DNA of 40,429 nucleotides from UMGS75 sp964507405 (GCA_964507405.1 CAZDPJ010000011.1:1-40429); one strand, 5' to 3'. Shown: positions 18,212-27,457, counted from the first letter of the stretch. A program made the numbers and translations. Notes: generated by a model from the sequence alone, not told the origin.

Positions 18212-18839
18212 AATTTGGATATTTTAACATTGAAGGGTCTGATTCTGCTAGATATTCAGTTTTGATAGTTTGAACATAGAATGTATATGATTTACCTTCT
18301 TCAATAGTAAATATGAATTCCGTATTTATGGTTTCATATTTACCTTTTTTTACATTATTACTATCAACATACCATACATAGTATCCTTCTGTTGCTAATT
18401 TATTTTCATCCCATTTTATTTTTATTTTAGTAGGTGAGATGAGTTCATAGGTGACATTTGTAGGTGAAAGATTTGCTGTATCACTTTTCATCCATATTGA
18501 TAAAACAAACCAGGCAATAATAACTAATGCAATAACTACTAGCCAAATAATTGTTTTATATCGATTAGGGTCTTTAAGTTCTTTAGATAATTTTGAGACA
18601 TTATCTTCTATAAAGACAGTATCAGATGGAATTACTGAAGAAATAGAAACATTCCTAAAATCATAGTCTTCAAGTTTTTTTAATACATCTTGAATTTTAA
18701 GTTCCGTATCAATTGTCTTTGTCGCATATCCTCTTGCTTTTTTGATATATATATTGGCAATATTTTGATAGGTTGGGCCTAAATGACTTAATATTTCATT
18801 ATTTTCATTTTTTAATTCTTGATATCTATTATCTTTCAT
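18210..18839 (-). CDS. Single-pass membrane protein with an external Fn3-like domain, function unknown
   Basis: 209 residues. Residues 1-93 are soluble, charged and helical without a signal peptide, so probably cytoplasmic. Residues about 94-115 are one strong membrane span (IIWLVVIALVIIAWFVLSIW). Residues about 122-209 look like a fibronectin type III domain (SPTKIKIKWDEN, YYVWYVDSN, KSYTFYVQTI). I do not recognise a family. The gene has its own promoter and terminator, and GGGGTGAG precedes the ATG. A cell-envelope role is inferred from topology only. Confidence 0.75.
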   Translation of the reverse strand: MKDNRYQELKNENNEILSHLGPTYQNIANIYIKKARGYATKTIDTELKIQDVLKKLEDYDFRNVSISSVIPSDTVFIEDNVSKLSKELKDPNRYKTIIWLVVIALVIIAWFVLSIWMKSDTANLSPTNVTYELISPTKIKIKWDENKLATEGYYVWYVDSNNVKKGKYETINTEFIFTIEEGKSYTFYVQTIKTEYLAESDPSMLKYPN

Positions 18840-18859
18840 TATCTCACCCCTTATTATTT

Positions 18860-18888
18860 ATTTTACCATAAATTAAGATATAATTCAA
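18860..18888 (-). promoter_or_regulatory. Promoter of the Fn3-like membrane protein gene
   Basis: Minus-strand TTGAAT (18888-18883), 17 bases ending TGG (extended -10), TAAAAT (18865-18860). It overlaps the T tract of the tpiA terminator. Confidence 0.65.
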
Positions 18889-18914
18889 AAAAGATGCGAT
18901 TTAACGCATCTTTA
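18884..18914 (-). terminator. Terminator of the msmX-comK-like-pgk-tpiA operon
   Basis: AAAGATGCG and CGCATCTTT form a perfect 9-bp stem with a six-base loop and a T tract on the minus strand, just after tpiA. Confidence 0.9.
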
Positions 18915-18921
18915 ATTTTAT

Positions 18922-19677
18922 TTATTTTGTTGCTGCTTTTGTAAAGAATACGAAATCTTCTGGAACTAAACTTGCTCCACCGATTAAGGCACCATCAATA
19001 TTAGGTTTAGTCATTAAAGCTTCAATATTATTTACTTTAACACTTCCACCATATTGAATTCTAATTGCTTCACTAACTTCTTCACCATACATTTCTTTAA
19101 CAACTGATCTAATATATCCACAAGTTTCATCAGCGATTTCTGGAGTTGCGGTTTTACCAGTACCAATAGCCCAGATTGGTTCATATGCAATTACTAATTT
19201 TTGTACTTGTTCAGCAGTTAAACCTTCTAAATCATGATGTAATTGATAGTTTAGTAATTCTTCAGTTTTTCCAGTTTCTCTTTCTTCTAAGTGTTCACCA
19301 ACACATAGAATTGGAGTTAAACCATGGTTAAAAGCAACATGAAGTTTTTTATTTACAGTTTCATCAGTTTCATTAAACATTGCTCTTCTTTCACTGTGTC
19401 CAATGATAACATAACTAACACCAAGTGATGTAAGCATTGTCGGAGCGATTTCACCAGTAAAGGCACCTTGTTCTTCAAAATGCATATTTTGAGCACCGAT
19501 TCTTAGGTTATCGCCTTGTCTTTTAACTAAACAACGAAGTACTGTAAATGGAGCACATATAACACTATCTACTTCATCAATTGATGGAACATTACTATTT
19601 ACTTTATAAATAAATGCTAATGCTTCATCTCTTGTTTTGAACATTTTCCAGTTTCCCGCAATAATTGGCTTTCTCAT
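18922..19677 (-). CDS. tpiA: Triosephosphate isomerase
   Basis: 251 residues, the normal length. It interconverts dihydroxyacetone phosphate and glyceraldehyde 3-phosphate in cytoplasmic glycolysis. All active-site elements are present: Asn/Lys in AGNWKMFK near residue 10, His in IIGHSERR near 95, Glu in AYEPIWAIGTG near 165, and the phosphate-binding YGGSVK near 210. It starts eight bases after the pgk stop, so both genes are on one transcript that ends at the hairpin at 18884. Confidence 0.98.
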   Translation of the reverse strand: MRKPIIAGNWKMFKTRDEALAFIYKVNSNVPSIDEVDSVICAPFTVLRCLVKRQGDNLRIGAQNMHFEEQGAFTGEIAPTMLTSLGVSYVIIGHSERRAMFNETDETVNKKLHVAFNHGLTPILCVGEHLEERETGKTEELLNYQLHHDLEGLTAEQVQKLVIAYEPIWAIGTGKTATPEIADETCGYIRSVVKEMYGEEVSEAIRIQYGGSVKVNNIEALMTKPNIDGALIGGASLVPEDFVFFTKAATK

Positions 19678-19685
19678 TATATCAC

Positions 19686-20918
19686 CTATTTAGCTTCAGT
19701 TAAGCAAGCAACCCCTGGTAAAGTCTTACCTTCAAGGTATTCAAGACTTGCTCCACCACCAGTAGAGATATGAGTGAATTTTTGTTCATAACCCATTGAA
19801 ATTGCGGCTGCAGCTGAGTCACCACCACCAATGATTGTGATAGCACCTTCTAGATTAGCAAGCGTTTCACAAATTGATTTAGTACCAACAGCGAATTTTT
19901 CAACTTCAAATACACCAGCAGGTCCATTCCATACTACAGTTTTAGCACCTACAAGTTCACTTGCAAATAATTTGATTGTTTCAGGCCCACAGTCTAAGCC
20001 TTGTTCTTCTTGATGAATATCATTTACTTTAGCAACTCTAACTTCTGCTTGAGAAATTGCACCAAAGAAATCATTTGCACAATCTTCATCAGAAACTGTA
20101 ACAGCTTTTACATCAACTGGTAAAACAATTTTACCATTTGCTTTTTCAAGTAATCCTTTCGCATATTCTACGAAATCTGGTTCGCATTTAGATTTACCAA
20201 CTTCTAAGCCTTGTGCTTTAAAGAAAGTATAAGCCATCGCACCACAAATCATAACTTTATCAGCTTTATTTAATAAGTTTTCGATAACAGAAATTTTATC
20301 ACTAACTTTAGCACCACCTAAGATAGCAACGAATGGTCTTGCAGGATTATCAACTGCACCACCAATGAATTTGATTTCTTTTTCAAGTAAGAAACCAGAT
20401 GCACTTTCATTTACATGATGACTTGCAATACCTTGGTTAGAAGCATGTGCACGGTGAGCAGTACCGAATGCATCATTAACGAATACATCACCTAAGCTTG
20501 CCCAATAGGCGCCAAGTTCTGGGTCATTTTTAGATTCTTTCTTTCCTTCTAAATCTTCATAACGAGTATTTTCAAACATCAATACTTCGCCTTCTTTTAG
20601 CGCTAAAACAGCATCTTCTAATTCTTTTCCTCTTGTTACAGGAACAAACTTAACAGTTTGGCCTAATAATTCTTCAAGTCTTTTCGCAACAGGAGCTAAA
20701 CTATTTTTTGCTAAATCTTCAGCTGATTTAATACGACCTAAGTGAGAGAATAAAATTACTTTACCACCTTGTTCAATTGCATACTTAATTGTAGGAAGTG
20801 CTTGAACAATACGGTTATCATCAGTAATAACTCCACCTTTCATAGGTACGTTGAAATCAACACGCATTAATACTTTTTTACCTTTTAATTCTAAATCTCT
20901 AATATTCAATTTTGCCAT
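19686..20918 (-). CDS. pgk: Phosphoglycerate kinase
   Basis: 410 residues when started at ATG 20918 (MAKLNIRDLELKGKKVLMR), which matches the family. An in-frame upstream start at 20942 would overlap the previous gene's stop and adds eight unrelated residues. It transfers phosphate from 1,3-bisphosphoglycerate to ADP. Visible motifs are RVDFNVPM at the N terminus, SHLGR, the substrate-binding GTAHRAHAS region, the FVAILGGAKVSDKI segment, and the C-terminal nucleotide-binding GGGDSAAA. It follows the comK-like gene by 17 bases and precedes tpiA. gapA is not adjacent, unlike many Firmicutes clusters. Confidence 0.98.
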   Translation of the reverse strand: MAKLNIRDLELKGKKVLMRVDFNVPMKGGVITDDNRIVQALPTIKYAIEQGGKVILFSHLGRIKSAEDLAKNSLAPVAKRLEELLGQTVKFVPVTRGKELEDAVLALKEGEVLMFENTRYEDLEGKKESKNDPELGAYWASLGDVFVNDAFGTAHRAHASNQGIASHHVNESASGFLLEKEIKFIGGAVDNPARPFVAILGGAKVSDKISVIENLLNKADKVMICGAMAYTFFKAQGLEVGKSKCEPDFVEYAKGLLEKANGKIVLPVDVKAVTVSDEDCANDFFGAISQAEVRVAKVNDIHQEEQGLDCGPETIKLFASELVGAKTVVWNGPAGVFEVEKFAVGTKSICETLANLEGAITIIGGGDSAAAAISMGYEQKFTHISTGGGASLEYLEGKTLPGVACLTEAK

Positions 20919-20935
20919 AATACATACATCCCTTT

Positions 20936-21355
20936 CTAACAATATTGATTTATTTGATTATTAACTTTTAAACATTTCTCGTATATATTCTTTAATAAAT
21001 GAATATCTTTATTAATCAGTATTTCTTGATTATCAAAAAATACAACTTTTGATTTATTCATACTACTTTCAATAGATTTAATATATATACTATTTAGATA
21101 TATATTATCTAAAGACTTTTTATTATGTGTTGGAAATAATACTAGGTTTTCTTTTATATAAATTGGTGTATTCTTTATAATATGATATTTCTTCTTTATT
21201 GCTTCGATTCTACCATCTAATGTAGTAAGTTCATTTAAACAAAGATTATTTAAATACCTTTCAGGTATATCATTTACAATTTCTGATTCATTATTAATAT
21301 AATGAACAATCGTAGAACGATTACCTTTTTCAATATAAAGAATAGTTCGATTCAT
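20936..21355 (-). CDS. ComK-like protein
   Basis: 139 residues, shorter than Bacillus ComK (about 190). The central part follows the ComK pattern: DGRIEAIKKKYHIIKNTPIYI, then LVLFPTHNKKS, then Y.NSIYIKSIE, then F.N.QEILIN followed by a helix (LLKNIYEKCLKV). In Bacillus, ComK activates the DNA-uptake genes by binding AT-rich K-boxes. Here no competence genes are in view. The gene starts two bases after the msmX-type stop and is followed by pgk, so it is co-transcribed with sugar-metabolism genes. The family call rests on pattern likeness, not a search; a ComK-derived regulator with another target set is equally possible. Confidence 0.6.
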   Translation of the reverse strand: MNRTILYIEKGNRSTIVHYINNESEIVNDIPERYLNNLCLNELTTLDGRIEAIKKKYHIIKNTPIYIKENLVLFPTHNKKSLDNIYLNSIYIKSIESSMNKSKVVFFDNQEILINKDIHLLKNIYEKCLKVNNQINQYC

Positions 21356-21357
21356 AA

Positions 21358-22494
21358 TTAAGGTCTTCTAATTCTATTTGTAGTATCTGGATCAAAGAAA
21401 TGACATTTTTCCATATTGAAAGCAAGTTTTAACATATCACCCATATGGATGTCAGCACGTGCAGGAACTTTTGCTGTTACGTTTTGTCCAGCACGGTCAG
21501 TACCTGGAAGTTTAACAGTAATTTGTGATTCAGCACCTAGTAATTCAGAAATATCAACTTTAAGTTCTACAGACCACTCAGGCATTTCATCAATAACACG
21601 TTGTTTATCAGAAATATCTTCTGGTCTAATACCCAAGATAATATTCTTTTCAATATAATTTTGTTCTTTTAATACTTCTAATTTTTCTTCAGGAACACGG
21701 AAACGTACAACACCATAACGATGGTTACCACATTCAAAGACACCATCTTTCCCAACGATACCTTCAATGAAGTTCATTGGAGGAGTTCCAATGAATCCAC
21801 CTACGAACATATTAGTAGGGTTATCATAGATTTCTTTTGGTGCACCAATTTGTTGGATATAACCATCTTTCATAACAACGATTCTTGATGCCATTGTCAT
21901 GGCTTCAATTTGGTCATGGGTAACATAAATAGTTGTTGTTCCTAAACTTTCATGTAATTTAATTAATTCTGATCTCATTTGTACACGTAGTTTAGCATCT
22001 AGGTTAGATAGAGGTTCGTCCATTAAGAATACCTTAGCATCACGAACGATAGCACGACCTAATGCAACACGTTGTTTTTGACCACCTGATAAAGCAGTTG
22101 GTTTACGGTCTAAATAAGGTTTTAAACCAAGTACTGAAGCTGCGTTTTGAACACGACGATCAATTTCATCACGTGAGAATTTACGTAATTTAAGACCAAA
22201 TGCCATATTATCATATACAGTCATATGTGGATATAGAGCATAACTTTGGAAAACCATCGCAATGTTACGGTCTTTAGGTGCAACGTCATTCATAACTTCG
22301 TTATCAATTAGAAGTTGACCACTTGTAATTTCTTCTAGACCTGCAATCATTCTTAGTGTTGTTGATTTACCACATCCTGATGGACCAACAAATACGATAA
22401 ATTCACGGTCTTTAATTTTTAAATTAAAATCGAATACTGCTTGAAAATTATTACTATAAATCTTATTAATGTTCTTTAATTCTACTGTTGCCAT
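21358..22494 (-). CDS. msmX: Multi-sugar ABC importer ATPase (MsmX/UgpC type)
   Basis: 378 residues. It is the cytoplasmic ATP-hydrolysing subunit of carbohydrate importers. Motifs: Walker A GPSGCGKST near residue 37, Q-loop in AMVFQSYALYPHMTV, signature LSGGQKQRVALGRA near 135, Walker B VFLMDEPLSNLDAKLR near 155, switch His in YVTHDQIEA. The C-terminal TOBE/OB part (about 240-370, GIRPEDI) is the regulatory domain of this subfamily. No permease or binding-protein gene is next to it, which fits the known sharing of one MsmX-type ATPase among several importers. It heads an operon with comK-like, pgk and tpiA. AGGAGG precedes the ATG. The symbol could equally be ugpC or msmK. Confidence 0.93.
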   Translation of the reverse strand: MATVELKNINKIYSNNFQAVFDFNLKIKDREFIVFVGPSGCGKSTTLRMIAGLEEITSGQLLIDNEVMNDVAPKDRNIAMVFQSYALYPHMTVYDNMAFGLKLRKFSRDEIDRRVQNAASVLGLKPYLDRKPTALSGGQKQRVALGRAIVRDAKVFLMDEPLSNLDAKLRVQMRSELIKLHESLGTTTIYVTHDQIEAMTMASRIVVMKDGYIQQIGAPKEIYDNPTNMFVGGFIGTPPMNFIEGIVGKDGVFECGNHRYGVVRFRVPEEKLEVLKEQNYIEKNIILGIRPEDISDKQRVIDEMPEWSVELKVDISELLGAESQITVKLPGTDRAGQNVTAKVPARADIHMGDMLKLAFNMEKCHFFDPDTTNRIRRP

Positions 22495-22541
22495 AATTAA
22501 ATCCTCCTATTATTTTTATTCTGACAATTTTGTACAATAAT

Positions 22542-22550
22542 ATTATATCA
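22542..22550 (-). promoter_or_regulatory. Extended -10 promoter of the msmX operon
   Basis: Minus-strand TGATATAAT, an extended -10 box, 48 bases before the start codon. No good -35 hexamer is visible. Confidence 0.5.
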
Positions 22551-22605
22551 CTATTTTTTAAAAAATAAAATAGGCAATTTGTATAATAATTAAATTAAAT
22601 AAATA

Positions 22606-22637
22606 ACAAAAAGTATAAAGAATTACTCTTTATACTT
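22606..22637 (-). terminator. Terminator of the PucR/CdaR-type regulator gene
   Basis: AAGTATAAAGA and TCTTTATACTT pair perfectly around ATTAC, with a short T tract on the minus strand. Confidence 0.8.
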
Positions 22638-23457
22638 AATAATCTAATAATATCTTCATTACATAAGCATCTTTAAACTTTAATATATTAAGTTCAGTTA
22701 ACTTCTCAATTTGTTCAATTTTACTTAATAATGTATTTCGATGCATATATAGTAATTTAGATGTAAGTGATACATTAAGATTATTATTATATAATGCATT
22801 TATTAAATCAATTGTTTGAGTTTGATTTAATAATTTGTTTAAGACATTATCTTTAATAATCTTAATTATATTACTATCTTTATTATTTGATAAAATAACA
22901 ATATCAGTAAAATCGCTAAACCCATGGATTTTAATATTATTCTTATAATAATCTAAATACTTAGAAAGATCTATTCCTTTTGTTTTATCACTTAATTTAA
23001 ACCCTTTATGAACATTAACTTCATATCCTAGGTCTAAAGTAAAGGCATTAAAGGTTGCTTTTATATCATCAAGAACGCTACTAAAACAAATATTATAATT
23101 TAAATATTTAATGATAACGACATCTTTATACATTTCTTTTAAAACATTATTAATTGATTCTTCATCTTCTTCATTTACGGAATAAACAATAAAAGAAACA
23201 TTTTCTTTAAATGGATATGGTTTTTCTTCAAATAAATATTCATATACTGCTTGTTCTTTTTTACTTACATTATATAGTTTTTTTTCAATAAATAATGTTT
23301 GAAGTAATTGATACTCACTATTAGTTATTTTTTTTGATACCCCAAATAATTCTTTACATGTATAGTCTTTATAGAAATAGTAATAACTAAGTGAATTAAT
23401 TTCTTTAATATCTTCAATAATATTGTTTTTAAATATCTTTTTTATTTGGTTATACAT
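22636..23457 (-). CDS. PucR/CdaR-type regulator with a C-terminal HTH_30 domain
   Basis: 273 residues. The last 60 residues (QTIDLINALYNNNLNVSLTSKLLYMHRNTLLSKI..) match the helix-turn-helix found at the C terminus of PucR and CdaR regulators, including the MHRNTL recognition helix. The upstream 200 residues are not recognised; they may hold a degenerate sensing domain. PucR/CdaR proteins control purine or sugar-diacid use, but the target here is unknown. The gene is divergent from the rhodanese gene and lies just upstream of the msmX operon in the same direction, separated by a terminator. Confidence 0.75.
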   Translation of the reverse strand: MYNQIKKIFKNNIIEDIKEINSLSYYYFYKDYTCKELFGVSKKITNSEYQLLQTLFIEKKLYNVSKKEQAVYEYLFEEKPYPFKENVSFIVYSVNEEDEESINNVLKEMYKDVVIIKYLNYNICFSSVLDDIKATFNAFTLDLGYEVNVHKGFKLSDKTKGIDLSKYLDYYKNNIKIHGFSDFTDIVILSNNKDSNIIKIIKDNVLNKLLNQTQTIDLINALYNNNLNVSLTSKLLYMHRNTLLSKIEQIEKLTELNILKFKDAYVMKILLDY

Positions 23458-23489
23458 CGTAGATTAACCTCCACATATTATATATTCTT

Positions 23490-23498
23490 ATTATATCA
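23490..23498 (-). promoter_or_regulatory. Extended -10 promoter of the PucR-type gene
   Basis: Minus-strand TGATATAAT, 33 bases before the start, the same extended box as the msmX operon. A clear -35 is not visible. Confidence 0.5.
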
Positions 23499-23599
23499 CA
23501 CTTGTCATAAAAAAAACAAATATTTTATTTTTTTACTTCCATCTTTCGACAAATCTATTACCTTAAGTAGTGTATACTATTGAAAAAAGGAGGAATAAA

Positions 23600-23914
23600 A
23601 TGAAAGAAATATCACCTATTAATTTTTTTAAATTATATCAATCTTCAAATTCAATTAGAATTATTGATGTTAGAGATACATATGATTATGAACATTATCA
23701 TTTAGAATCATCTACTAATATTCCTTTAAACTTATTATGTAATAAACATTATTTATTTCTAAATAAAGATTATGATTATTATTTAATCTGTGAAGATGGC
23801 CTTACAAGTAAAAAAGCAGCTATCTATTTAGATAAATTAGGATATAAGGTTTATAATGTAATTGGTGGATTAAATAGATGGGCAAGTTCTTATCATATTG
23901 TTTCTTATTATTAG
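23600..23914 (+). CDS. Single-domain rhodanese (sulfurtransferase)
   Basis: 104 residues when started at ATG 23600, which has AAAGGAGG upstream; the longer GTG-initiated frame from 23570 would span that site. One rhodanese domain fills the protein: IRIIDVRDTYDYEHYHLESSTNIPL at the start, the active-site loop CEDGLTSKKAA with the catalytic Cys, and GGLNRW at the end. Such proteins carry a persulfide on the cysteine for sulfur transfer. The partner is unknown. It is a single-gene unit ended by a hairpin. Confidence 0.9.
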   Translation: MKEISPINFFKLYQSSNSIRIIDVRDTYDYEHYHLESSTNIPLNLLCNKHYLFLNKDYDYYLICEDGLTSKKAAIYLDKLGYKVYNVIGGLNRWASSYHIVSYY

Positions 23915-23946
23915 TAAAGTACAACGATTTGTGCTTTACTTTTTTT
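23913..23946 (+). terminator. Terminator of the rhodanese gene
   Basis: AGTAAAGTACAA and TTGTGCTTTACT pair around CGAT, followed by TTTTTTT. It begins at the stop codon. Confidence 0.85.
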
Positions 23947-26140
23947 ATGCTGCATCCTGAATTTTTAAGGCAATAATGCTCATATCATCTTTGGTTTTAA
24001 TCTTGCTATTTATGGTGTAGTTTAATAATTCATAAACAATACGTTGAGGAGGTAAGTTCTTTATAGACTTAATATATGAATTAAGTGATGCTTCATCTAT
24101 AATATTTTCAAATATTCCATCACTACTCATTAATATTAAATCTCCACTTTTTAATTCATATGATGTACTTGTTATATCTTCATCAAGACCAAAGGGAAGA
24201 CTTTTATTAATGATTTTTTCAAGTTTACCATTTTGTCTAAATATATAAGTAGAAGTCGCACCCATTTTATAAAAGTTAGCAACTTTTGTATATCTATTTA
24301 TTTCTAAGAAATCAAGGGTAGCATATTGTTCTAAATATTCTTGAACGGCATAAAAACTATTTAATATTTCAAGAGCAGTACCACTTGTAAGATTTAGTTT
24401 TATTATATCTTCTACTAGTTTTAATGTCATATCACTTTCATAAAAAGCCTTATATCCTTTACCCATTCCATCTGATATTGCGCTAATAAAATGACCATTA
24501 TTTATTTCTTTGATTAAATAGTTATCACCACATATTTCTTCACCATCACAAGACAAGGCACCAAACCCATAAGTGATATCTATTTTAATTTTAGGTACAA
24601 TGTTTATATATGTTTTATTTGCTATTTCACTATCTAAGATAATTGATACTTCTTGATTTAAAATATTAGTCGCAATTAAATATATTGTATTTTTGACATT
24701 ATGGTATTTTACTTTATTTATTCCAATCTTTAAATTAAAGTCATTCCTAAATAATTTAATTACTTCAAAATAAGTAATTTCATATCCATAATTTTCAAGT
24801 TTATTTTTGATTTGAATCATTTGATAATAACTAATTTCTTCTTTTGATGAAAGATCAATAACATATTTCTTTATTGCATTTGATACCCCATTAAGTTGCG
24901 CAATCATTATATTATTTTGTGATTTCGATTCATCATCAATTGATTTTCTAATTGATGGTTCTAGACATTTTGATGTGTGATAAATACTATTTAATCGTTC
25001 ACAGTAACTAACAAATTCAGGATAATTATTTTTAAAATTAGGTTCTTGTAATAAAATACTTTTAAATATATTGTATAGTCCTAATTTATACTTACCAAAG
25101 CATTCTTTTCTTTTATCACATGAACTACAATTTTTCTGATTAATTGTTTTGATTCCTTCGCTTAATCTATTATTAAATTCCTTTGGATTTTTAAAGCCAC
25201 TTGTGAATTTATCAATAAATAACGAAAAGTTTAGTATTTCATCATTAGTACTTTTTTGAACTTGATTATATATATATTCAAACATCTCACTGTTATCTTT
25301 TTTACTTTCTAAAATAAATGGATTAAGAAGTTCAAAGATAATACTTATCATCATAAGTGAAAGAATTGAATTTGTATCATATCCACTATTTGTAAAAAGA
25401 AGCATAATTAATGTAATATTAAATAAAACGATAACAAGCATACTTGATATTATATATATGCTTGAAATAAAAGGTAAAAATAAAGCTTCACTAATATTAA
25501 ATGCTAAATATAACACAAGCATTGAAAAGATACCATATATCAATGAATATATGTTTTTATAACTTTTACCAAAATACATTGCAAAGTATGTTGCTGAAAC
25601 AAATCCTAAATTAACATTAAATATTGATACTTTTGAAATTGAAACAATTGTTATTAAAGCAATCATCATTTCCAAATATGAAAGTGATAACTTAGAATTA
25701 TCCGATAATACATCTTCTTCAAGAATTATTTTATATAGGTATCGTTCTAAATATAAATAAATTAATCCACATAATAAATTAGTTAAAACTAAATTATAAA
25801 CATTATCTATTTGCAAATATATATCAAGTAATGTATTTATCATCACAAGCAGTATTATTATTGATAAAGATGTTAACTTATTTAATTTTCTGCTAATTAC
25901 ACTAGTAATTAAAAAATAACACAATGAAATAACAATTAAAGTAATTAATAAAACAATTAAATATTCCCTCATAAATAAGAGAGTCACTATAATTTGAGGA
26001 ATATATATATAGTACATATTCTTAATATCTTTTAAAATATAAAACATTGTTAGAGGTAAAATCAAACAAAACCCCATATTTAATTTTAAAGAAAAGCTTA
26101 TTGCAATTCCTATTAATATAATATTTATTTTTTTTAACAT
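23945..26140 (-). CDS. spoIIE: SpoIIE-type membrane PP2C phosphatase
   Basis: 731 residues. Residues 1-280 hold about ten membrane spans. Residues about 335-350 carry the cysteine motif CSSCDKRKECF, as in SpoIIE. Residues about 525-730 are a PP2C/SpoIIE phosphatase domain with the metal motifs DGMGKG (near 555) and SSDGIFE (near 672), and DDMSIIALKI at the end. In Bacillus SpoIIE sits at the polar septum and dephosphorylates SpoIIAA to release sigma F. This protein is about 95 residues shorter than the Bacillus one but keeps the whole layout. No spoIIA genes are in view. It may act in sporulation or only in septum-linked signalling in a non-sporulating relative. Confidence 0.85.
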   Translation of the reverse strand: MLKKINIILIGIAISFSLKLNMGFCLILPLTMFYILKDIKNMYYIYIPQIIVTLLFMREYLIVLLITLIVISLCYFLITSVISRKLNKLTSLSIIILLVMINTLLDIYLQIDNVYNLVLTNLLCGLIYLYLERYLYKIILEEDVLSDNSKLSLSYLEMMIALITIVSISKVSIFNVNLGFVSATYFAMYFGKSYKNIYSLIYGIFSMLVLYLAFNISEALFLPFISSIYIISSMLVIVLFNITLIMLLFTNSGYDTNSILSLMMISIIFELLNPFILESKKDNSEMFEYIYNQVQKSTNDEILNFSLFIDKFTSGFKNPKEFNNRLSEGIKTINQKNCSSCDKRKECFGKYKLGLYNIFKSILLQEPNFKNNYPEFVSYCERLNSIYHTSKCLEPSIRKSIDDESKSQNNIMIAQLNGVSNAIKKYVIDLSSKEEISYYQMIQIKNKLENYGYEITYFEVIKLFRNDFNLKIGINKVKYHNVKNTIYLIATNILNQEVSIILDSEIANKTYINIVPKIKIDITYGFGALSCDGEEICGDNYLIKEINNGHFISAISDGMGKGYKAFYESDMTLKLVEDIIKLNLTSGTALEILNSFYAVQEYLEQYATLDFLEINRYTKVANFYKMGATSTYIFRQNGKLEKIINKSLPFGLDEDITSTSYELKSGDLILMSSDGIFENIIDEASLNSYIKSIKNLPPQRIVYELLNYTINSKIKTKDDMSIIALKIQDAA

Positions 26141-26227
26141 ATCTTTTTCCCTTCTTTCATATATTTATATTATACATATAAAAAATGAAAAAAAGCACGA
26201 AATAAGATAGTTACAATAAAATATATA

Positions 26228-26262
26228 AAAAAGATAATAGAACTAATCTTTTCTATTATCTA
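26228..26262 (-). terminator. Terminator of the zinc-ribbon/mnmG-rsmG-parA-mscS-DUF951 run
   Basis: AGATAATAGAA and TTCTATTATCT pair, with a T tract on the minus strand. The stem includes the DUF951 stop codon. Confidence 0.85.
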
Positions 26263-26459
26263 TTTTCTTCATTATTTATTTTTTCTTTAATTCTTTTTAA
26301 AGCATCAATTCTTGCAATCATTATAACTCTTTTACATGTTGTACATTCTAATTTATAATCAATACCTATGCGTTCTACTTTCCATAAGAAGCCACCACAA
26401 GGATGAGGTTTCTTAAATTTAACGATATCACCAACTTTAATTGTTGTAGGATCTATCAT
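26256..26459 (-). CDS. DUF951 family protein (YyzM-like)
   Basis: 67 residues, typical for DUF951. The core VGDIVKFKKPHPCGGFLWKVERIGIDYKLECTTCKR is diagnostic, with CGG and CTTC able to bind a metal. Function is unknown in all species; the gene is usually found near the replication origin beside parA/parB and ychF. Its ATG overlaps the mscS stop (ATGA), so it is translationally coupled. Confidence 0.9.
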   Translation of the reverse strand: MIDPTTIKVGDIVKFKKPHPCGGFLWKVERIGIDYKLECTTCKRVIMIARIDALKRIKEKINNEENR

Positions 26460-27451
26460 TTTGATTCCTCTTTTACAATAAGTTGAGGTAGCGCCATTTC
26501 AATATTATTTTGATTACATAGGTCTTTAATTTCTTGTCTTACATCACGAGTAAGTTGATAATATGATTCTGGTTTTGTTGTTCCAATAAAAGTAATTTCA
26601 AATCCATATTCACCAAAATTACTTACACCATTAGATTGAGGGACTTTTATTATTTCGCATCTTCCTTCAAATTTTTTAGCCAAACCTTCATCTAGGATTT
26701 TTCTTACTCTTTCAACATCTTCTTTATAATTGATTAAAACTGATACATCAAATACACGGTCATATAATGAATAATTAATGATATCTGTAAGTTCACCATT
26801 AGCTATAATTTTAACACTACCATGCCAATCTTTTATCTTTGTTGTTTTTAAGCCTATATCAATTACTTCACCTTTAAAATCACCAACTGTGATGGTGTCA
26901 CCAACATCAAAGTGATGTTCAAAGACAATGAATAACCCCGCAACAAAGTCAGAGATTAATTTTTGAGCACCTAGGCCTAAGATTAAACCAACAATCCCCA
27001 CCCCCGCAAGTGCAGGTAATACATTAATATCCCAAATGCCTAAAATAACAATTGCGCATACGATATATGTTGCATATCTAATTAGGCTCATTAATACTTT
27101 AGATATTGTGTTTTGTCTTTTAATATCTAATGGATTTTTTTTATATCTTTTAAATAATAAAGTTTTAACTATTCCAAGTAGAGTAGTAACAATAATAATT
27201 ACAATAATCGTCCAAATTAGGTTAGTACCTTTATCTTCAACAAAATCTTTTAAACTAACCTTTAATGTTGAAAAGTCAAAACCTAATATTAAGAATACAC
27301 CAAATAAGAAACCAACAAAAATTACAATATCAATACATATATCTAAAGTAGCAACTCCTTTAAAAGTATATTTATTTAGAATTTTTCTTTTTAATACCGT
27401 AACTAATACATATGATGCAATTAATATTACACAATACAATGTTTCTAACAT
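26456..27451 (-). CDS. mscS: Small-conductance mechanosensitive channel (MscS family)
   Basis: 331 residues. Three or more N-terminal spans lead into the pore helix and beta domain, with the family segment GLGAQKLISDFVAGLFIVFEHHFDVGD near residues 155-180. The C-terminal domain has the usual GEVIDIGLKTTKI and later alpha-beta part. It releases solutes when membrane tension rises. It lies six bases downstream of parA and overlaps DUF951 by four, so it is part of the same operon. Confidence 0.93.
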   Translation of the reverse strand: MLETLYCVILIASYVLVTVLKRKILNKYTFKGVATLDICIDIVIFVGFLFGVFLILGFDFSTLKVSLKDFVEDKGTNLIWTIIVIIIVTTLLGIVKTLLFKRYKKNPLDIKRQNTISKVLMSLIRYATYIVCAIVILGIWDINVLPALAGVGIVGLILGLGAQKLISDFVAGLFIVFEHHFDVGDTITVGDFKGEVIDIGLKTTKIKDWHGSVKIIANGELTDIINYSLYDRVFDVSVLINYKEDVERVRKILDEGLAKKFEGRCEIIKVPQSNGVSNFGEYGFEITFIGTTKPESYYQLTRDVRQEIKDLCNQNNIEMALPQLIVKEESK

Positions 27452-27457
27452 ATTATT

